DNA of 64,000 nt from Burkholderia pseudomultivorans (GCF_001718415.1 NZ_CP013377.1:2914001-2978000), one strand, 5' to 3'. Counted from the stretch's first letter, positions 7,501 through 16,683 are shown. Numbers and translations are program-made. The notes: generated from the letters alone by a model not told the origin.

Positions 7501-8286
7501 TCACGCGGTCAGGAACTCGAGCAGCGCGCGATTGAATTCGTCGGTGCGCTCGATATTCGAAATATGCGCGGCGTCGAATTCGACGTGGCGCGCGCCGGGA
7601 ATCGCGGCGGCCAGTGCGCGGCCCTGGTCGGGCGGCGTCGACATGTCGTGCGCGCCCGTCACGACCAGCACCGGCAGCGCGATGCGCTTCACTTCCTCGC
7701 GCAGGTCGGCCGCGTTCAGCGCGTCGCAGTTCGCCGCGTAGCCGTCCTTGTCGGTATGCACGAAGGTGTCGCGGATCGCGTCGAACAGGCGCGGCTCGCG
7801 GCCGACGAACGCATCCGTGAACCAGCGCGGCAGCACCGCGTCGGCCAGTGCGGCCATCCCTTCGGCACGCGCCTTCTGCGCACGCGGCGCCCACACTTCC
7901 GGCGAACCGATCTTCGCGGCGGTGTTCGCGAGCACCGCGCGCTCGATGCGCGACGGGAAGCGCGCAGCCAGTGCCGCGCCCGTCAGCCCGCCCATCGAGA
8001 TCCCGCAGAAATGCGCACGCGCGATGTCGAGGTGGTCGAGCAGGCCGATCACGTCGCCCGCGAGCTGGTCGATCGTGTACGAGCCGGCCGGCGCGTCGGA
8101 ATGGCCGTGGCCGCGCGTGTCGTAGCGCAGCACGTTGAAGTGCTGCGTGAACGGGCGGATCTGCGGCGCCCACATCTGCAGGTCCGCGCCAAGCGAGTTC
8201 GAGAAGACGAGCCACGGCGCGTCGGCGCGCGCGGCACGGTCGATCCGGTAATGCAGTTTCACGCCGTTGACAGTGGCGAAGGGCAT
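7501..8286 (-). CDS. pcaD: 3-oxoadipate enol-lactonase
   Basis: A 261-residue alpha/beta hydrolase that opens beta-ketoadipate enol-lactone to beta-ketoadipate. It shows the oxyanion region FSNSLGADLQMW, the YDTRGHGHSDAP loop, the nucleophile elbow CGISMGG (Ser), an acid residue in VVTGAHDMSTPPD and a late His in FDAAHISNIE. The start at 8286 overlaps the pcaB stop by one base (TGATG), which implies translational coupling; an upstream in-frame extension lies entirely within pcaB. Confidence 0.95.
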   Translation of the reverse strand: MPFATVNGVKLHYRIDRAARADAPWLVFSNSLGADLQMWAPQIRPFTQHFNVLRYDTRGHGHSDAPAGSYTIDQLAGDVIGLLDHLDIARAHFCGISMGGLTGAALAARFPSRIERAVLANTAAKIGSPEVWAPRAQKARAEGMAALADAVLPRWFTDAFVGREPRLFDAIRDTFVHTDKDGYAANCDALNAADLREEVKRIALPVLVVTGAHDMSTPPDQGRALAAAIPGARHVEFDAAHISNIERTDEFNRALLEFLTA

Positions 8287-9659
8287 CAGTGTTCTCCTGG
8301 GGTCGGTGTGCCCGCGTGCAGCGCGAGCACGGCATCGACGTAGGCCTGCGCCTCGCCGACGTAATGTGCGGGATCGAGCAGACGTGCAAGCGCGTCGCGC
8401 GACAGGTGGGCGGAAACGGTCGAATCGGCCGCGAGCACGTCGAACAGCGTCGCGCCGGTGCGCACCGCTTCCCTGGACGCATGTTCGACGACGTGATGCG
8501 CATCGAGCCGGCCGATCCGGTCGCCGAGCGCGAGCATCACGGCTTCGCCGAGGATCAGCCCGTGCGTCAGGTCGAGGTTCGCGGCGAGCCGCGCGGTATT
8601 CACGTCGAGGCCCGCGACGATCTGCACGATCTGCGCGAGCGCGCCGCCGGTCAGCCGCGCGAGGTCGGGCAGCGCGTCCCACTCGGCCTGCCAGCCGCCG
8701 AGCGCGCGCTCATGCTCCTGCACCATCCCCGCGAACACGGTCGCGACGAGGCCGGGTGCGCGCACCGCGGCGGTCAGCACGGCCGCGCAGCCGACCGGGT
8801 TGCGCTTGTGCGGCATCGTCGACGAGCCGCCCTTGCCGGCGGCGGCCGGTTCGCCGAGCTCGCCGACTTCGGTCTGCATCTGCAGCGACACGTCGCGTGC
8901 GATCTTGCCGAGCGTGCCCGTCAGCATCCCGAAGCACGACGCGGCTTCCGCGATGCGGTCGCGCTGCGTGTGCCACGGCACGGCCGGCGCGGCGAGTTTC
9001 AGGTCGGCGGCGAGTGCGTCCGTCACGCCGCGCGCGTGCTCGCGCAGGCTCGCGAGCGTGCCGGCCGCGCCGCCGAACTGCAGCACCAGCGCACGCGCGC
9101 GCAATTCGGCGAAGCGCGCGCGATGACGCAGCAGCGCGTCGAGCCACTGCGCGAATTTCAGGCCGAGCGTGATCGGCAGCGCCTGCTGCAGCCACGTGCG
9201 ACCGATCATCGGCGTTGCGCGATGCGTGCGCGCGAGCGCCGCGAGCGAGGCGCAGGCGGCGTCGAGCATCGGCTCGAGCACGTCGAGCGTGTCGCGCAGC
9301 TGAAGGACGGTCGCGGTATCGATGATGTCCTGGCTCGTCGCGCCCCAGTGGACGAACTTCGCGGCCTCGGGATCGTCGGTCTTCACCTGCGAGGTGAGCT
9401 GCTTGACGAGCGGAATCGCGAGATTGCCGCCGAGCGCCGCGTCGCGCGCGAGCGCGTCGGCGTCGAGCCGGCCGGCGTCGCACGCGCGTTCGATCGGTGC
9501 GACGGCGGCGGCGGGAATCACCTGCTGCGCGGCGAGCGCACGCGCCAGCGCGGCCTCGACGTCGAGCATGCGCTGGACGGTGGCACGGGGCGACCAGATC
9601 CGGTTGAGCGGCTCGGTGCCGCAGATGAGGGAGGTCAGGCGGGCGCTGTCTTCGAGCAT
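8286..9659 (-). CDS. pcaB: 3-carboxy-cis,cis-muconate cycloisomerase
   Basis: A 457-residue member of the fumarase/aspartase superfamily that lactonises 3-carboxy-cis,cis-muconate, the product of protocatechuate 3,4-dioxygenase. The superfamily signature GSSTMPHKRNP, with the flexible loop and catalytic Ser, is present. The substrate motif FVHWGATSQDIIDTA and the helix-bundle segments also match. It lies 87 bases after pcaJ and is coupled to pcaD. The protocatechuate dioxygenase genes pcaGH are not in this window, so the substrate must come from a locus elsewhere. Confidence 0.95.
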   Translation of the reverse strand: MLEDSARLTSLICGTEPLNRIWSPRATVQRMLDVEAALARALAAQQVIPAAAVAPIERACDAGRLDADALARDAALGGNLAIPLVKQLTSQVKTDDPEAAKFVHWGATSQDIIDTATVLQLRDTLDVLEPMLDAACASLAALARTHRATPMIGRTWLQQALPITLGLKFAQWLDALLRHRARFAELRARALVLQFGGAAGTLASLREHARGVTDALAADLKLAAPAVPWHTQRDRIAEAASCFGMLTGTLGKIARDVSLQMQTEVGELGEPAAAGKGGSSTMPHKRNPVGCAAVLTAAVRAPGLVATVFAGMVQEHERALGGWQAEWDALPDLARLTGGALAQIVQIVAGLDVNTARLAANLDLTHGLILGEAVMLALGDRIGRLDAHHVVEHASREAVRTGATLFDVLAADSTVSAHLSRDALARLLDPAHYVGEAQAYVDAVLALHAGTPTPGEH

Positions 9660-9746
9660 GGCATCAGGTTGGGAAACGGGTGCGCCTATTGTCCACCGAA
9701 GCGCGCCGGCGTGCGCCCGAACGCGCGCCGCCGGCGGCTTGCGGGT

Positions 9747-10400
9747 TCAGGCGGCCTTGCGCGTCGCGTCGATCAGCGGCACGCCGGTCAGCTTCTGCAG
9801 TTCGTCGAACGACAGGTCGGTGAAGATCTCGACGACCGCGAGGCCGTCGCGCGTCACGTCGAGCACCGCCAGGTCGGTATAGATGCGGCTCACGCACTGC
9901 ACGCCCGTCACCGGATACGAGCACTGCGCGACGATCTTGCTTTCGCCCTGCTTGGTCAGGTGCTCCATCATCACGAACACCTGCTTCGCGCCGATCGCGA
10001 GATCCATCGCGCCGCCGACCGCCGGAATCGCGTCGGGCGCGCCGGTGTGCCAGTTCGCGAGGTCGCCGTTCGCCGACACCTGGAACGCACCGAGCACGCA
10101 GTAGTCAAGGTGGCCGCCGCGCATCATCGCGAACGAATCGGCGTGGTGGAAATAGGCGCCGCCCGTCAGCAGCGTCACGTGCTGCTTGCCGGCGTTGATC
10201 AGTTCGTCGTCTTCCTCGCCGGGCGCGGGCGCCGGGCCCATGCCGAGCAGGCCGTTCTCGCTGTGCAGGAAGATTTCCTTGCTCGGGTCGAGGTGGTTCG
10301 CCACCAGCGTCGGCACGCCGATGCCGAGGTTCACGTACGCGCCTTCGGGGATGTCCTGGGCGACGCGCTTGGCCATTTCATCGCGGGTCAGTCGTTTCAT
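9747..10400 (-). CDS. pcaJ: 3-oxoadipate CoA-transferase subunit B
   Basis: A 217-residue beta subunit. With PcaI it moves CoA from succinyl-CoA to beta-ketoadipate. The CoA-transferase glycine loop LGIGVPTLV is at the N-terminus, and the catalytic Glu lies in LHSENGLLGMGP. The start MKRLTRDEMAKRVAQDI at 10400 is preceded by a GAGCATTC context and lies 23 bases after the pcaI stop. Confidence 0.94.
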   Translation of the reverse strand: MKRLTRDEMAKRVAQDIPEGAYVNLGIGVPTLVANHLDPSKEIFLHSENGLLGMGPAPAPGEEDDELINAGKQHVTLLTGGAYFHHADSFAMMRGGHLDYCVLGAFQVSANGDLANWHTGAPDAIPAVGGAMDLAIGAKQVFVMMEHLTKQGESKIVAQCSYPVTGVQCVSRIYTDLAVLDVTRDGLAVVEIFTDLSFDELQKLTGVPLIDATRKAA

Positions 10401-10423
10401 TTGAATGCTCCTCAGGCAGGCGG

Positions 10424-11140
10424 TCAGGCGGCGCGGGCCGCGGCACGTTCGGCGGCCAGCTCGGCCGCATGCGCGGCCTGCGGCACCTCGACGATGCGCT
10501 GCACGAAGATGCCCGGCGTCACGATGTGTTCCGGGTTCAGCGCGCCGAGCGGCACGACTTCCGACACCTGCACGATCGCGACCTTCGCGGCGCTGGCCAT
10601 GATCGGCCCGAAGTTGCGCGCGGTCTTGCGATACACGAGATTGCCCCAGCGATCGCCCTTGTACGCCTTCACGAGCGCGAAATCGGCATGGATCGGCGTC
10701 TCGAACACGTACGGCTTGCCGTCGATCACGCGCGTTTCCTTGCCTTCCGCGAGCTTCGTGCCGTAGCCGGTCGGCGTGAAGAAGCCGCCGATGCCGGCGC
10801 CCGCCGCGCGGATGCGCTCCGCGAGGTTGCCCTGCGGCACCAGTTCCAGCTCGATCTCGCCCGCGCGGTACAGCCCGTCGAACACCTGCGAGTCGCTCTG
10901 GCGCGGGAACGAGCAGATGATCTTGCGCACCCGCTTCGCCTTGAGCAACGCGGCAAGGCCGATCTCGCCGTTGCCTGCGTTGTTGTTGACGATCGTCAGG
11001 TCGCGCGCGCCCTGTTCGATCAGCGCGTCGATCAGCTCGGACGGCATGCCGGCCGTGCCGAAGCCGCCGATCATGATCGTCGCGCCGTCGTGAACGTCGG
11101 CGACCGCCGACTGAAGCGATTCGAAAATCTTGTTGACCAT
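10424..11140 (-). CDS. pcaI: 3-oxoadipate CoA-transferase subunit A
   Basis: A 238-residue alpha subunit beginning MVNKIFESLQSAVADVHDG. The CoA-transferase motif IMIGGFGTAGMPSELI is clear. An Ala/Glu-rich C-terminal tail (AAHAAELAAERAAARAA) is longer than the core. The start at 11140 is chosen because GGAAGAGAC lies upstream and the family begins at this methionine; the frame is open to 11236, but that part is not conserved. It is the first gene of a pcaI-J-B-D-C unit whose promoter region holds two IclR-type boxes at 11239-11272. Confidence 0.94.
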   Translation of the reverse strand: MVNKIFESLQSAVADVHDGATIMIGGFGTAGMPSELIDALIEQGARDLTIVNNNAGNGEIGLAALLKAKRVRKIICSFPRQSDSQVFDGLYRAGEIELELVPQGNLAERIRAAGAGIGGFFTPTGYGTKLAEGKETRVIDGKPYVFETPIHADFALVKAYKGDRWGNLVYRKTARNFGPIMASAAKVAIVQVSEVVPLGALNPEHIVTPGIFVQRIVEVPQAAHAAELAAERAAARAA

Positions 11141-11238
11141 GTCTCTTCCTGATACGTACCCGCGGCACGATGCGCGGCTGTCGAGGGGACACGCGCGTGC
11201 CGCGTGCCGCGCCGGGACCGTATCCGGACCCGGCATTT

Positions 11239-11272
11239 GTTCGCTACACGAACCCAGATTCGATTAGCGAAC
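11239..11272. promoter_or_regulatory. Tandem PcaR-type boxes in the pcaI promoter region
   Basis: Two 15-bp imperfect palindromes lie 19 bp apart: GTTCGCTACACGAAC (11239-11253) and ATTCGATTAGCGAAC (11258-11272). On the pca strand the second reads GTTCGCTAATCGAAT. This strongly resembles, from memory, the Pseudomonas putida PcaR box GTTCGATAATCGCAC. The expected regulator is an IclR-family PcaR/PobR-like protein responding to beta-ketoadipate, encoded elsewhere. Confidence 0.7.
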
Positions 11273-11282
11273 GATGGGCCGA

Positions 11283-12515
11283 TCATAGAGTCGCGCTCAG
11301 GGCGTTGTCAAGGCGGGATGCCTCGGGGGATGCGTCGTCGTCGAACGGCAGCCCGACGTAGTTCTCGGCGAGCGATTGCGCGGCGGCCCGTGAGCGCGAC
11401 ACGTACTTCAGTTCGGCGAGCTTCAGGCGGTTCACGAACGGCGTGTCGTCCGCGGACGGGTGCAGCATGTTCGTCATGAAGTACGAGAAATGCTCGGCGC
11501 GCCACACGCGTTCGAGGCAGGTCGCCGAATACGCGTCGAGCCGCGTCGCGTCGCCGCTCCGGTAGCGGGCGCCGAGCGCACGCGACAGTGCCCGGACGTC
11601 GGCGACCGCGAGGTTCATGCCCTTCGCGCCGGTCGGCGGCACGATGTGGGCGGCGTCGCCGGCAAGGAACAGGCGCCCGTACTGCATCGTCTCCGACACG
11701 AAGCTGCGCATCGGCGTCACGCTCTTCTGCGTGATCCGGCCCTCGGTCGGCGTCCAGCCGGTGTCGTTCGAGAAGCGCGTATGCAGTTCGTCCCAGACCC
11801 GCGCGTCCGACCATTCGTCGAGGTTCTCGTCGGGCCTGCACTGCAGATAGAGGCGCGTGACGGTCGGCGAGCGCATGGAGAACAGCGCGAAGCCGCGTTC
11901 GTGGTGTGCATAGACGAGCTCGTCGAGCGACGGCGCCGCGTCGGCCAGGATGCCGAGCCACGCGAACGGGTACACGCGCTCGAAGGTGCGCAGCCGCTCG
12001 GCCGGAATGGTCTGCCGCGCGATGCCGTGAAAGCCGTCGCAGCCGGCGATGTAGTCGCAGTCGATGCGGTCCTCGCGGCCGTCCGCATGCGTGAAGGTGA
12101 CGAACGGATGCGCGCTCTCGACATCGTGCAGCGCAACGCCGCTGACTTCGAAGTGCATCTGATGGCCATGCTCGACGCCGGCCGCGATCAGGTCGCGCAC
12201 GACTTCGTGCTGGCTGTAGACGGTGATCGCGCGGCCGCCGGTCAGGCCGCTCAGGTCGATGCGGTGACGCTGCCCCGAGAACAGCAGCTCGATGCCGTGG
12301 TGTTCGAGCCCTTCGCGGCGCATCCGCTCGCCGAGGCCGGCCTCGTTCAGCGTGTCGACGGTGCCCTGCTCCAGCACGCCGGCGCGGATGCGGTTCTCGC
12401 AGTATTCGCGCGAGCGCGCTTCGACGAGGATGGAATCGACGCCCTGCAGGCGCAGCAGATGGGAAAGCAGCAGGCCGGACGGCCCGGCGCCGATGATGGC
12501 GACCTGAGTACGCAT
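11283..12515 (-). CDS. pobA: 4-hydroxybenzoate 3-monooxygenase
   Basis: A 410-residue FAD monooxygenase that converts 4-hydroxybenzoate to protocatechuate with NAD(P)H and O2. It has the GxGxxG dinucleotide motif in VAIIGAGPSGLLLSHLL, the IRAGVLEQGTVDTL segment, the DG motif DCDYIAGCDGFHGIARQ, and the second FAD motif LFLAGDAAHIVPPTGAKGMNLA. The C-terminal LAENYVGLPF matches PobA of Pseudomonas. The start MRTQVAII at 12515 aligns with family starts; the frame is open 6 codons further. It is divergent from a LysR gene and 142 bases upstream of pcaI on the same strand. Confidence 0.96.
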   Translation of the reverse strand: MRTQVAIIGAGPSGLLLSHLLRLQGVDSILVEARSREYCENRIRAGVLEQGTVDTLNEAGLGERMRREGLEHHGIELLFSGQRHRIDLSGLTGGRAITVYSQHEVVRDLIAAGVEHGHQMHFEVSGVALHDVESAHPFVTFTHADGREDRIDCDYIAGCDGFHGIARQTIPAERLRTFERVYPFAWLGILADAAPSLDELVYAHHERGFALFSMRSPTVTRLYLQCRPDENLDEWSDARVWDELHTRFSNDTGWTPTEGRITQKSVTPMRSFVSETMQYGRLFLAGDAAHIVPPTGAKGMNLAVADVRALSRALGARYRSGDATRLDAYSATCLERVWRAEHFSYFMTNMLHPSADDTPFVNRLKLAELKYVSRSRAAAQSLAENYVGLPFDDDASPEASRLDNALSATL

Positions 12516-12516
12516 T

Positions 12517-12533
12517 GTTCGTCTCCAGAACAT
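12517..12533. promoter_or_regulatory. Inverted repeat in the pobA/lysR intergenic region
   Basis: TGTTC (12517-12521) and GAACA (12529-12533) form TGTTCGTCTCCAGAACA directly before the pobA start. The 116-base divergent gap should hold the LysR binding site; this repeat is one candidate, but its proximity to the start codon would suit repression better than activation. Confidence 0.35.
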
Positions 12534-12631
12534 TAATTCGAATCGTGGAACACATTTGAGCGCTTTCCCGACTATGCGGCAACGCGATTCCGGAGATATG
12601 TTCTATACGTTTCCAAGATACTGGTCCGACG

Positions 12632-13558
12632 ATGGACGCCCTCGATCTGAACCTCATTCCCTATCTCGTCGCGCTCGACGACACGCGCAACGTCAGCCGC
12701 GCCGGCGACCTGCTCGGCGTGAGCCAGCCGCGCGTGAGCACGGCGCTCGGCCGGCTGCGCGACTATTTCGGCGACCCGCTGTTCGTGCGCACGTCGCGCG
12801 GCATGGAGCCGACGCCGCGCGCGCTGGCGCTGCTGCCGGCCGCGCGCGACGCGCTCGCGCAGATCGAGCGCGGCCTCGTCGCGCCGCACGACTTCGATCC
12901 GGCCGCGAGCACGCACACGTTCTCGATCGCGCTGTCGGACGTCGGCGAGATCGTGTTCCTGCCGAAGCTGCTGCAGGCGTTCGCGACGCGGGCGCCGCAT
13001 GCGAACCTGCGCTCGGTATCGCTCGCGCACGACGAAGTCGGCCGCGGGCTCGAAGCGGGCACGATCGATCTCGCGGTCGGCTACTTCCCCGATCTCGACG
13101 GCAACAACTTCTTCCAGCAGCGCCTGTTTACGCACCGGTTCGTCTGCCTGATGCGGCGCGGCCATCCGTTCGAACAGGCATCGCCGTTTACGGTCGAGCA
13201 GTTTCTCGGCTGCGGGCACGCGGTCGTGCGCGCCGAAGGGCGCAGCCAGGAAGTGCTCGAGAAATATCTCGCGAAGCAGCGCATGCAGCGCCGCGCGGTG
13301 CTCGAGACGCCGCACTTCATGAGCCTGCCGTTCATCCTGAGCCGCACCGACCTGATCGCGACGGTGCCGCATGCGATCGGCTATGCGTATGCGGCCGAGC
13401 ACGCGTTCATCGTGCCCGTCGAGCCGCCGCTGCCGCTGCCGCGCTTCGACCTGAAGCAGCACTGGCACCGCAAGTTCCACAACGATCCGCGCACCGCGTG
13501 GCTGCGCGGCGTGGTCGCGTCGCTGTTCAACGACGAACAGGACGAATGGCCGAAGTGA
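12632..13558 (+). CDS. LysR-family regulator divergent from pobA
   Basis: A 308-residue transcription factor. The N-terminal helix-turn-helix is LVALDDTRNVSRAGDLLGVSQPRVSTALGRL, and the periplasmic-binding-like effector domain spans about residues 95-300. Divergent placement next to pobA argues that it controls 4-hydroxybenzoate hydroxylation, the role played by PobR proteins of other families elsewhere. The effector is probably 4-hydroxybenzoate (inference). The ATG at 12632 is the natural start, as the helix-turn-helix begins within 10 residues. Confidence 0.88.
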   Translation: MDALDLNLIPYLVALDDTRNVSRAGDLLGVSQPRVSTALGRLRDYFGDPLFVRTSRGMEPTPRALALLPAARDALAQIERGLVAPHDFDPAASTHTFSIALSDVGEIVFLPKLLQAFATRAPHANLRSVSLAHDEVGRGLEAGTIDLAVGYFPDLDGNNFFQQRLFTHRFVCLMRRGHPFEQASPFTVEQFLGCGHAVVRAEGRSQEVLEKYLAKQRMQRRAVLETPHFMSLPFILSRTDLIATVPHAIGYAYAAEHAFIVPVEPPLPLPRFDLKQHWHRKFHNDPRTAWLRGVVASLFNDEQDEWPK

Positions 13559-13656
13559 GCGCGCGGCCGCACGCACGACCGGCGAAAGCATGAAACAATG
13601 CGCGGATTCCGCGCCGCCGCCGGGCGGCCGCATTCGATGGAGCATGGAGCTGATAC

Positions 13657-14286
13657 ATGGCTAAGAAAACCAGGCGGCCCGAGCCGGTCGCATCCCGGCC
13701 GAGCCGCGACGAAGCCGAGGAAGCCGTCCGCGTGCTGCTGCGCTGGGCGGGCGACGATCCCGCGCGCGAAGGCCTGATCGATACGCCGGCGCGCGTCGTG
13801 CGTGCGTACGAGGAGTTCTTCTCCGGCTATACGCTCGAGCCGCGCGACATCCTCGCGCGCACCTTCAGCGAGGTCGACGGCTACGACGAGATGATCGTGC
13901 TGAAGGACATCCGCTTCGAGAGCTACTGCGAACACCACATGGTGCCGATCATCGGCCGCGCGCACGTCGCGTATCTGCCGAATCATCGCGTCGTCGGCAT
14001 CTCGAAGCTCGCGCGCCTCGTCGATGCGTTCGCGAAGCGCCTGCAGATCCAGGAAAAGATGACGGTGCAGATCGCCGACACGCTGTTCGACGTGCTGCAG
14101 CCGAAGGGCGTCGGCGTGATCCTCGAAGCCGCGCACCAGTGCATCTCGACGCGCGGCGTGCACAAGCCGGGCGTCGAGATGGTCACGTCGCGGATGCTCG
14201 GCACGTTCCGCACCGACCCGTCGACGCGGCGCGAATTCCTGTCGATCGTCGCGAACCCTTCTTCAGTCAACCTGACGAATACGTAA
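13657..14286 (+). CDS. folE: GTP cyclohydrolase I
   Basis: A 209-residue enzyme that converts GTP to 7,8-dihydroneopterin triphosphate, the first step of tetrahydrofolate or pterin synthesis. Zinc ligands and catalytic residues are visible in [23 protein letters not shown] (Cys, His, His) and [17 protein letters not shown] (His, Cys). The [16 protein letters not shown] helix and the QIQEKMT-type segment ([15 protein letters not shown]) match type I enzymes. The next gene starts on the base after its stop, so the two form a coupled pair. Confidence 0.96.
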   Translation: MAKKTRRPEPVASRPSRDEAEEAVRVLLRWAGDDPAREGLIDTPARVVRAYEEFFSGYTLEPRDILARTFSEVDGYDEMIVLKDIRFESYCEHHMVPIIGRAHVAYLPNHRVVGISKLARLVDAFAKRLQIQEKMTVQIADTLFDVLQPKGVGVILEAAHQCISTRGVHKPGVEMVTSRMLGTFRTDPSTRREFLSIVANPSSVNLTNT

Positions 14287-15090
14287 ATGGAGTCGACGAA
14301 GCAAGCGGCGCACGCGCCCGTCGTGCTGGTGACCGGCGCCGCGCGCCGGGCCGGACGCGCGTTCGCCGAGTATTTCGCCGCGCACGGCTATCGCACCGCG
14401 GTGCACTACGATCGCTCGGCGGACGCCGCGCAGGCCGCGGCCCGCGCGATCGCCGAACGCGGAACGGATTCTGTCGCGCTGCAGGCCGACCTGTCCGACG
14501 CCGCGCAGGTCGCCGCGCTGATCGACCAGGTCTACGCACGCTTCGGCCGCCTCGACGTGCTGGTCAACAATGCATCGGTGTTCTGGCAGGACCACTTCCC
14601 GAGCTTCGACCTCGCGGCGTTCGACCAGGCCTGGGCCGTCAATTGCCGCGCGCCGATCCTGCTCACGCGCGCGTTCTACGAGCGGGCCCGCGCGGCCGGC
14701 GCGCAGGGCGTCGTCGTGAACGTGGTCGACCAGAAGATCAAGGAAAACTTTCACCGCGACCATTTCAGCTACACGGTCGCGAAGGCGGCGCTCGGCAATC
14801 TCACGCAGATGCTCGCGCTGTCGGCGTCGCCGGTGCTGCGCGTGAACGCGGTGTTCCCCGGGCTGATGCTGCCGAGCGACGACCAGACGCAGGCCGACTT
14901 CGAACACGCGAGCCGCGCGTCGACGCCGCTCGCGCGCATCGCCGGGCCGAAGGACGTCGCGAGCGCGATCCTGCTGCTGACGGGCAGCGCCTACAACGGC
15001 GTGGATTTCGTCGTCGACGCGGGGCAGAACCTGATCCGCGTCGACCAGGACGTGCTGTACAAGCACCGCTCGCCGGCCGGCAAGCACTGA
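14287..15090 (+). CDS. Short-chain dehydrogenase of the pteridine-reductase type (FolM-like)
   Basis: A 267-residue SDR. The N-terminal NADPH motif is TGAARRAG, i.e. TGxxxRxG rather than the usual TGxxxGxG; the Arg variant is characteristic of pteridine reductases such as PTR1 and FolM. The NNAS motif (VLVNNASVFWQD) and the catalytic FSYTVAKAAL (Tyr-xxx-Lys) are present. Its start abuts the folE stop with no gap. Together these suggest it reduces a dihydropterin made from the FolE product, for folate salvage or for the tetrahydromonapterin cofactor of phenylalanine hydroxylase. The specific substrate is inferred. Confidence 0.85.
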   Translation: MESTKQAAHAPVVLVTGAARRAGRAFAEYFAAHGYRTAVHYDRSADAAQAAARAIAERGTDSVALQADLSDAAQVAALIDQVYARFGRLDVLVNNASVFWQDHFPSFDLAAFDQAWAVNCRAPILLTRAFYERARAAGAQGVVVNVVDQKIKENFHRDHFSYTVAKAALGNLTQMLALSASPVLRVNAVFPGLMLPSDDQTQADFEHASRASTPLARIAGPKDVASAILLLTGSAYNGVDFVVDAGQNLIRVDQDVLYKHRSPAGKH

Positions 15091-15115
15091 CGCCGGCGCG
15101 CGCCCCCGCCTTGCG

Positions 15116-16036
15116 TTACGGCTTTTCGGCGCGCTCGCCTTCGCGCACCTTGCCCTGCGCGACGCTGGTGCCGGGCGGCACGCTGTGCGTGAGCCACACG
15201 TTGCCGCCGATCACCGAGCCGCGGCCGATCGTCACGCGACCGAGAATCGTCGCGCCCGCATAGATCACGACGTCGTCCTCGACGATCGGATGGCGCGCAT
15301 TGCCCTTCACCAGCGCGCCGTCGCCGTCGGCCGGGAAACTCTTCGCGCCGAGCGTGACGGCCTGGTACACGCGCACGCGCTCGCCGATGATCGCGGTCTC
15401 GCCGATCACGACGCCGGTGCCGTGGTCGATGAAGAAGCTCGGGCCGATCTGCGCGCCCGGATGGATGTCGATGCCGGTGGCCGAATGCGCGATTTCATTG
15501 ATGAAGCGCGCGAGCAGCGGCACGCCGAGCCGGTGCAGCGCATGCGCGAGCCGATGGTGCATCATCGCGAGCACGCCTGGGTAGCACAGCAGGATTTCGG
15601 TGATGTGCTGCGCGGCCGGATCGCCCGCGTAGGCGGCCTGGATATCGCTGACGAGCAGGGCGCGGATCTCCGGCAATTGCCGGCCGAACTCGCGCGCGAT
15701 CTCGAACGCGCGCTCGTCGAGCGCGGCGGGCGGCGTATCCGCATGCTCGGGCAGGAACGGCAGCGCACGGCGAATCTGCTCGGACAGGATCCGCAGCGTG
15801 CTTTCGAGCGTATGGCCGACGTAGTAGTCGACGCTTTCATCTGTCAGGTCCGGCGCGCCGTAATGCGTCGGAAACATCGACGCGCGCAGGCCGGTCACGA
15901 TCTTGCAGATCGCGTCGCGGGACGGCAGTTCACGGATGCCGCGCGGATGGCGCGTGCGATGGCGCTCCTCGCGCGACTCGCGCAAGCCGGCGACGATTTC
16001 TTCGAGGCCCCACTGACGGGCGGGTGATGTCGACAT
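15116..16036 (-). CDS. cysE: Serine O-acetyltransferase
   Basis: A 306-residue enzyme that acetylates L-serine for cysteine synthesis. The C-terminal left-handed beta helix of hexapeptide repeats (GIDIHPGAQIGPSFFIDHG…GVVIGETAIIGERV…NARHPIVEDDVVIYAGATILG) carries the catalytic His/Asp motif FFIDHGTGVVIGE. An extended N-terminal helical domain (about 170 residues) makes it the longer EpsC/plant-like form. The start at 16036 (MSTSPARQWGLEEIV) is the first ATG with sensible composition. No T-run terminator separates it from the convergent SDR; the gap is only 25 bases. Confidence 0.9.
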   Translation of the reverse strand: MSTSPARQWGLEEIVAGLRESREERHRTRHPRGIRELPSRDAICKIVTGLRASMFPTHYGAPDLTDESVDYYVGHTLESTLRILSEQIRRALPFLPEHADTPPAALDERAFEIAREFGRQLPEIRALLVSDIQAAYAGDPAAQHITEILLCYPGVLAMMHHRLAHALHRLGVPLLARFINEIAHSATGIDIHPGAQIGPSFFIDHGTGVVIGETAIIGERVRVYQAVTLGAKSFPADGDGALVKGNARHPIVEDDVVIYAGATILGRVTIGRGSVIGGNVWLTHSVPPGTSVAQGKVREGERAEKP

Positions 16037-16174
16037 AGGTCCATGCAGGCGGCCGCGCCGCATCGCTCGGCCGCAAATAAAGTGACGGGTTCGACAAGAT
16101 TACCGCGTTTTTCGTCCGAAAGCGGCGCGCGGGCCATCGGCCGGACGGCCGACGCGACGGGGCGCGCGGCGGCG

Positions 16175-16408
16175 TCAGATCGTGATACTGCTGGCGTCGA
16201 TCCAGCGCACCGCCCAGTCGCGCGCATGCGCGATCGCGGCGCCTTCGTCGTTGAACTGGAGCTCGGACGGGAAGAACCGGTTCGCCACCAGTTCTCCGTC
16301 GCTCGACCGGGAGATCACGACATAGGGTTTGAACGAACCGTCGCTGGCGCGCGCGGGCGCGCAGTTCAACAGATAGCCGCGATGCGTGAAGGCAGTAGTC
16401 GCTTGCAT
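16175..16408 (-). CDS. Small hypothetical protein
   Basis: A 77-residue soluble protein (MQATTAFTHRGYLLNCAPAR…DWAVRWIDASSITI) with normal resident codon use. An AGGTGGCG-type sequence upstream may act as ribosome site. It reads like the small Burkholderia domain proteins that share YLLNCAPARASDG…YVVISR, possibly DUF6566, but I cannot confirm this. Function unknown. Not obviously in an operon. Confidence 0.65.
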   Translation of the reverse strand: MQATTAFTHRGYLLNCAPARASDGSFKPYVVISRSSDGELVANRFFPSELQFNDEGAAIAHARDWAVRWIDASSITI

Positions 16409-16683
16409 GAATACGCCACCTCTAGTCCCTTGCTTTGTTGTTCACTACCCGTCTTTGAGGGTGCTGGCGCCCCGATGCGGGCAGAGACGGCGAGATCGCA
16501 TCCCCTGTCGCCGCTTCGCAAGAAACGAATCATACTCTGTAGAAAACGCGTCTTCTAGCTGAAATAAATCATGACAAATCAGCGCGCGCCGCGCGACCGC
16601 GGCGATCGCCCGCGCGCCTTTTCCCGTCGTGCCCGGAACGGGATTTGCTTGATCCGGAGCGCTTCGCCGCCAGGAGAGTCGCG

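Noticed and set aside
8289..10766. An 825-codon open frame on the plus strand opposite pcaB and pcaJ
   Set aside because: It is antisense to well-recognised enzymes, has an Arg/Ala/His-rich composition typical of GC shadow frames and no ribosome site.
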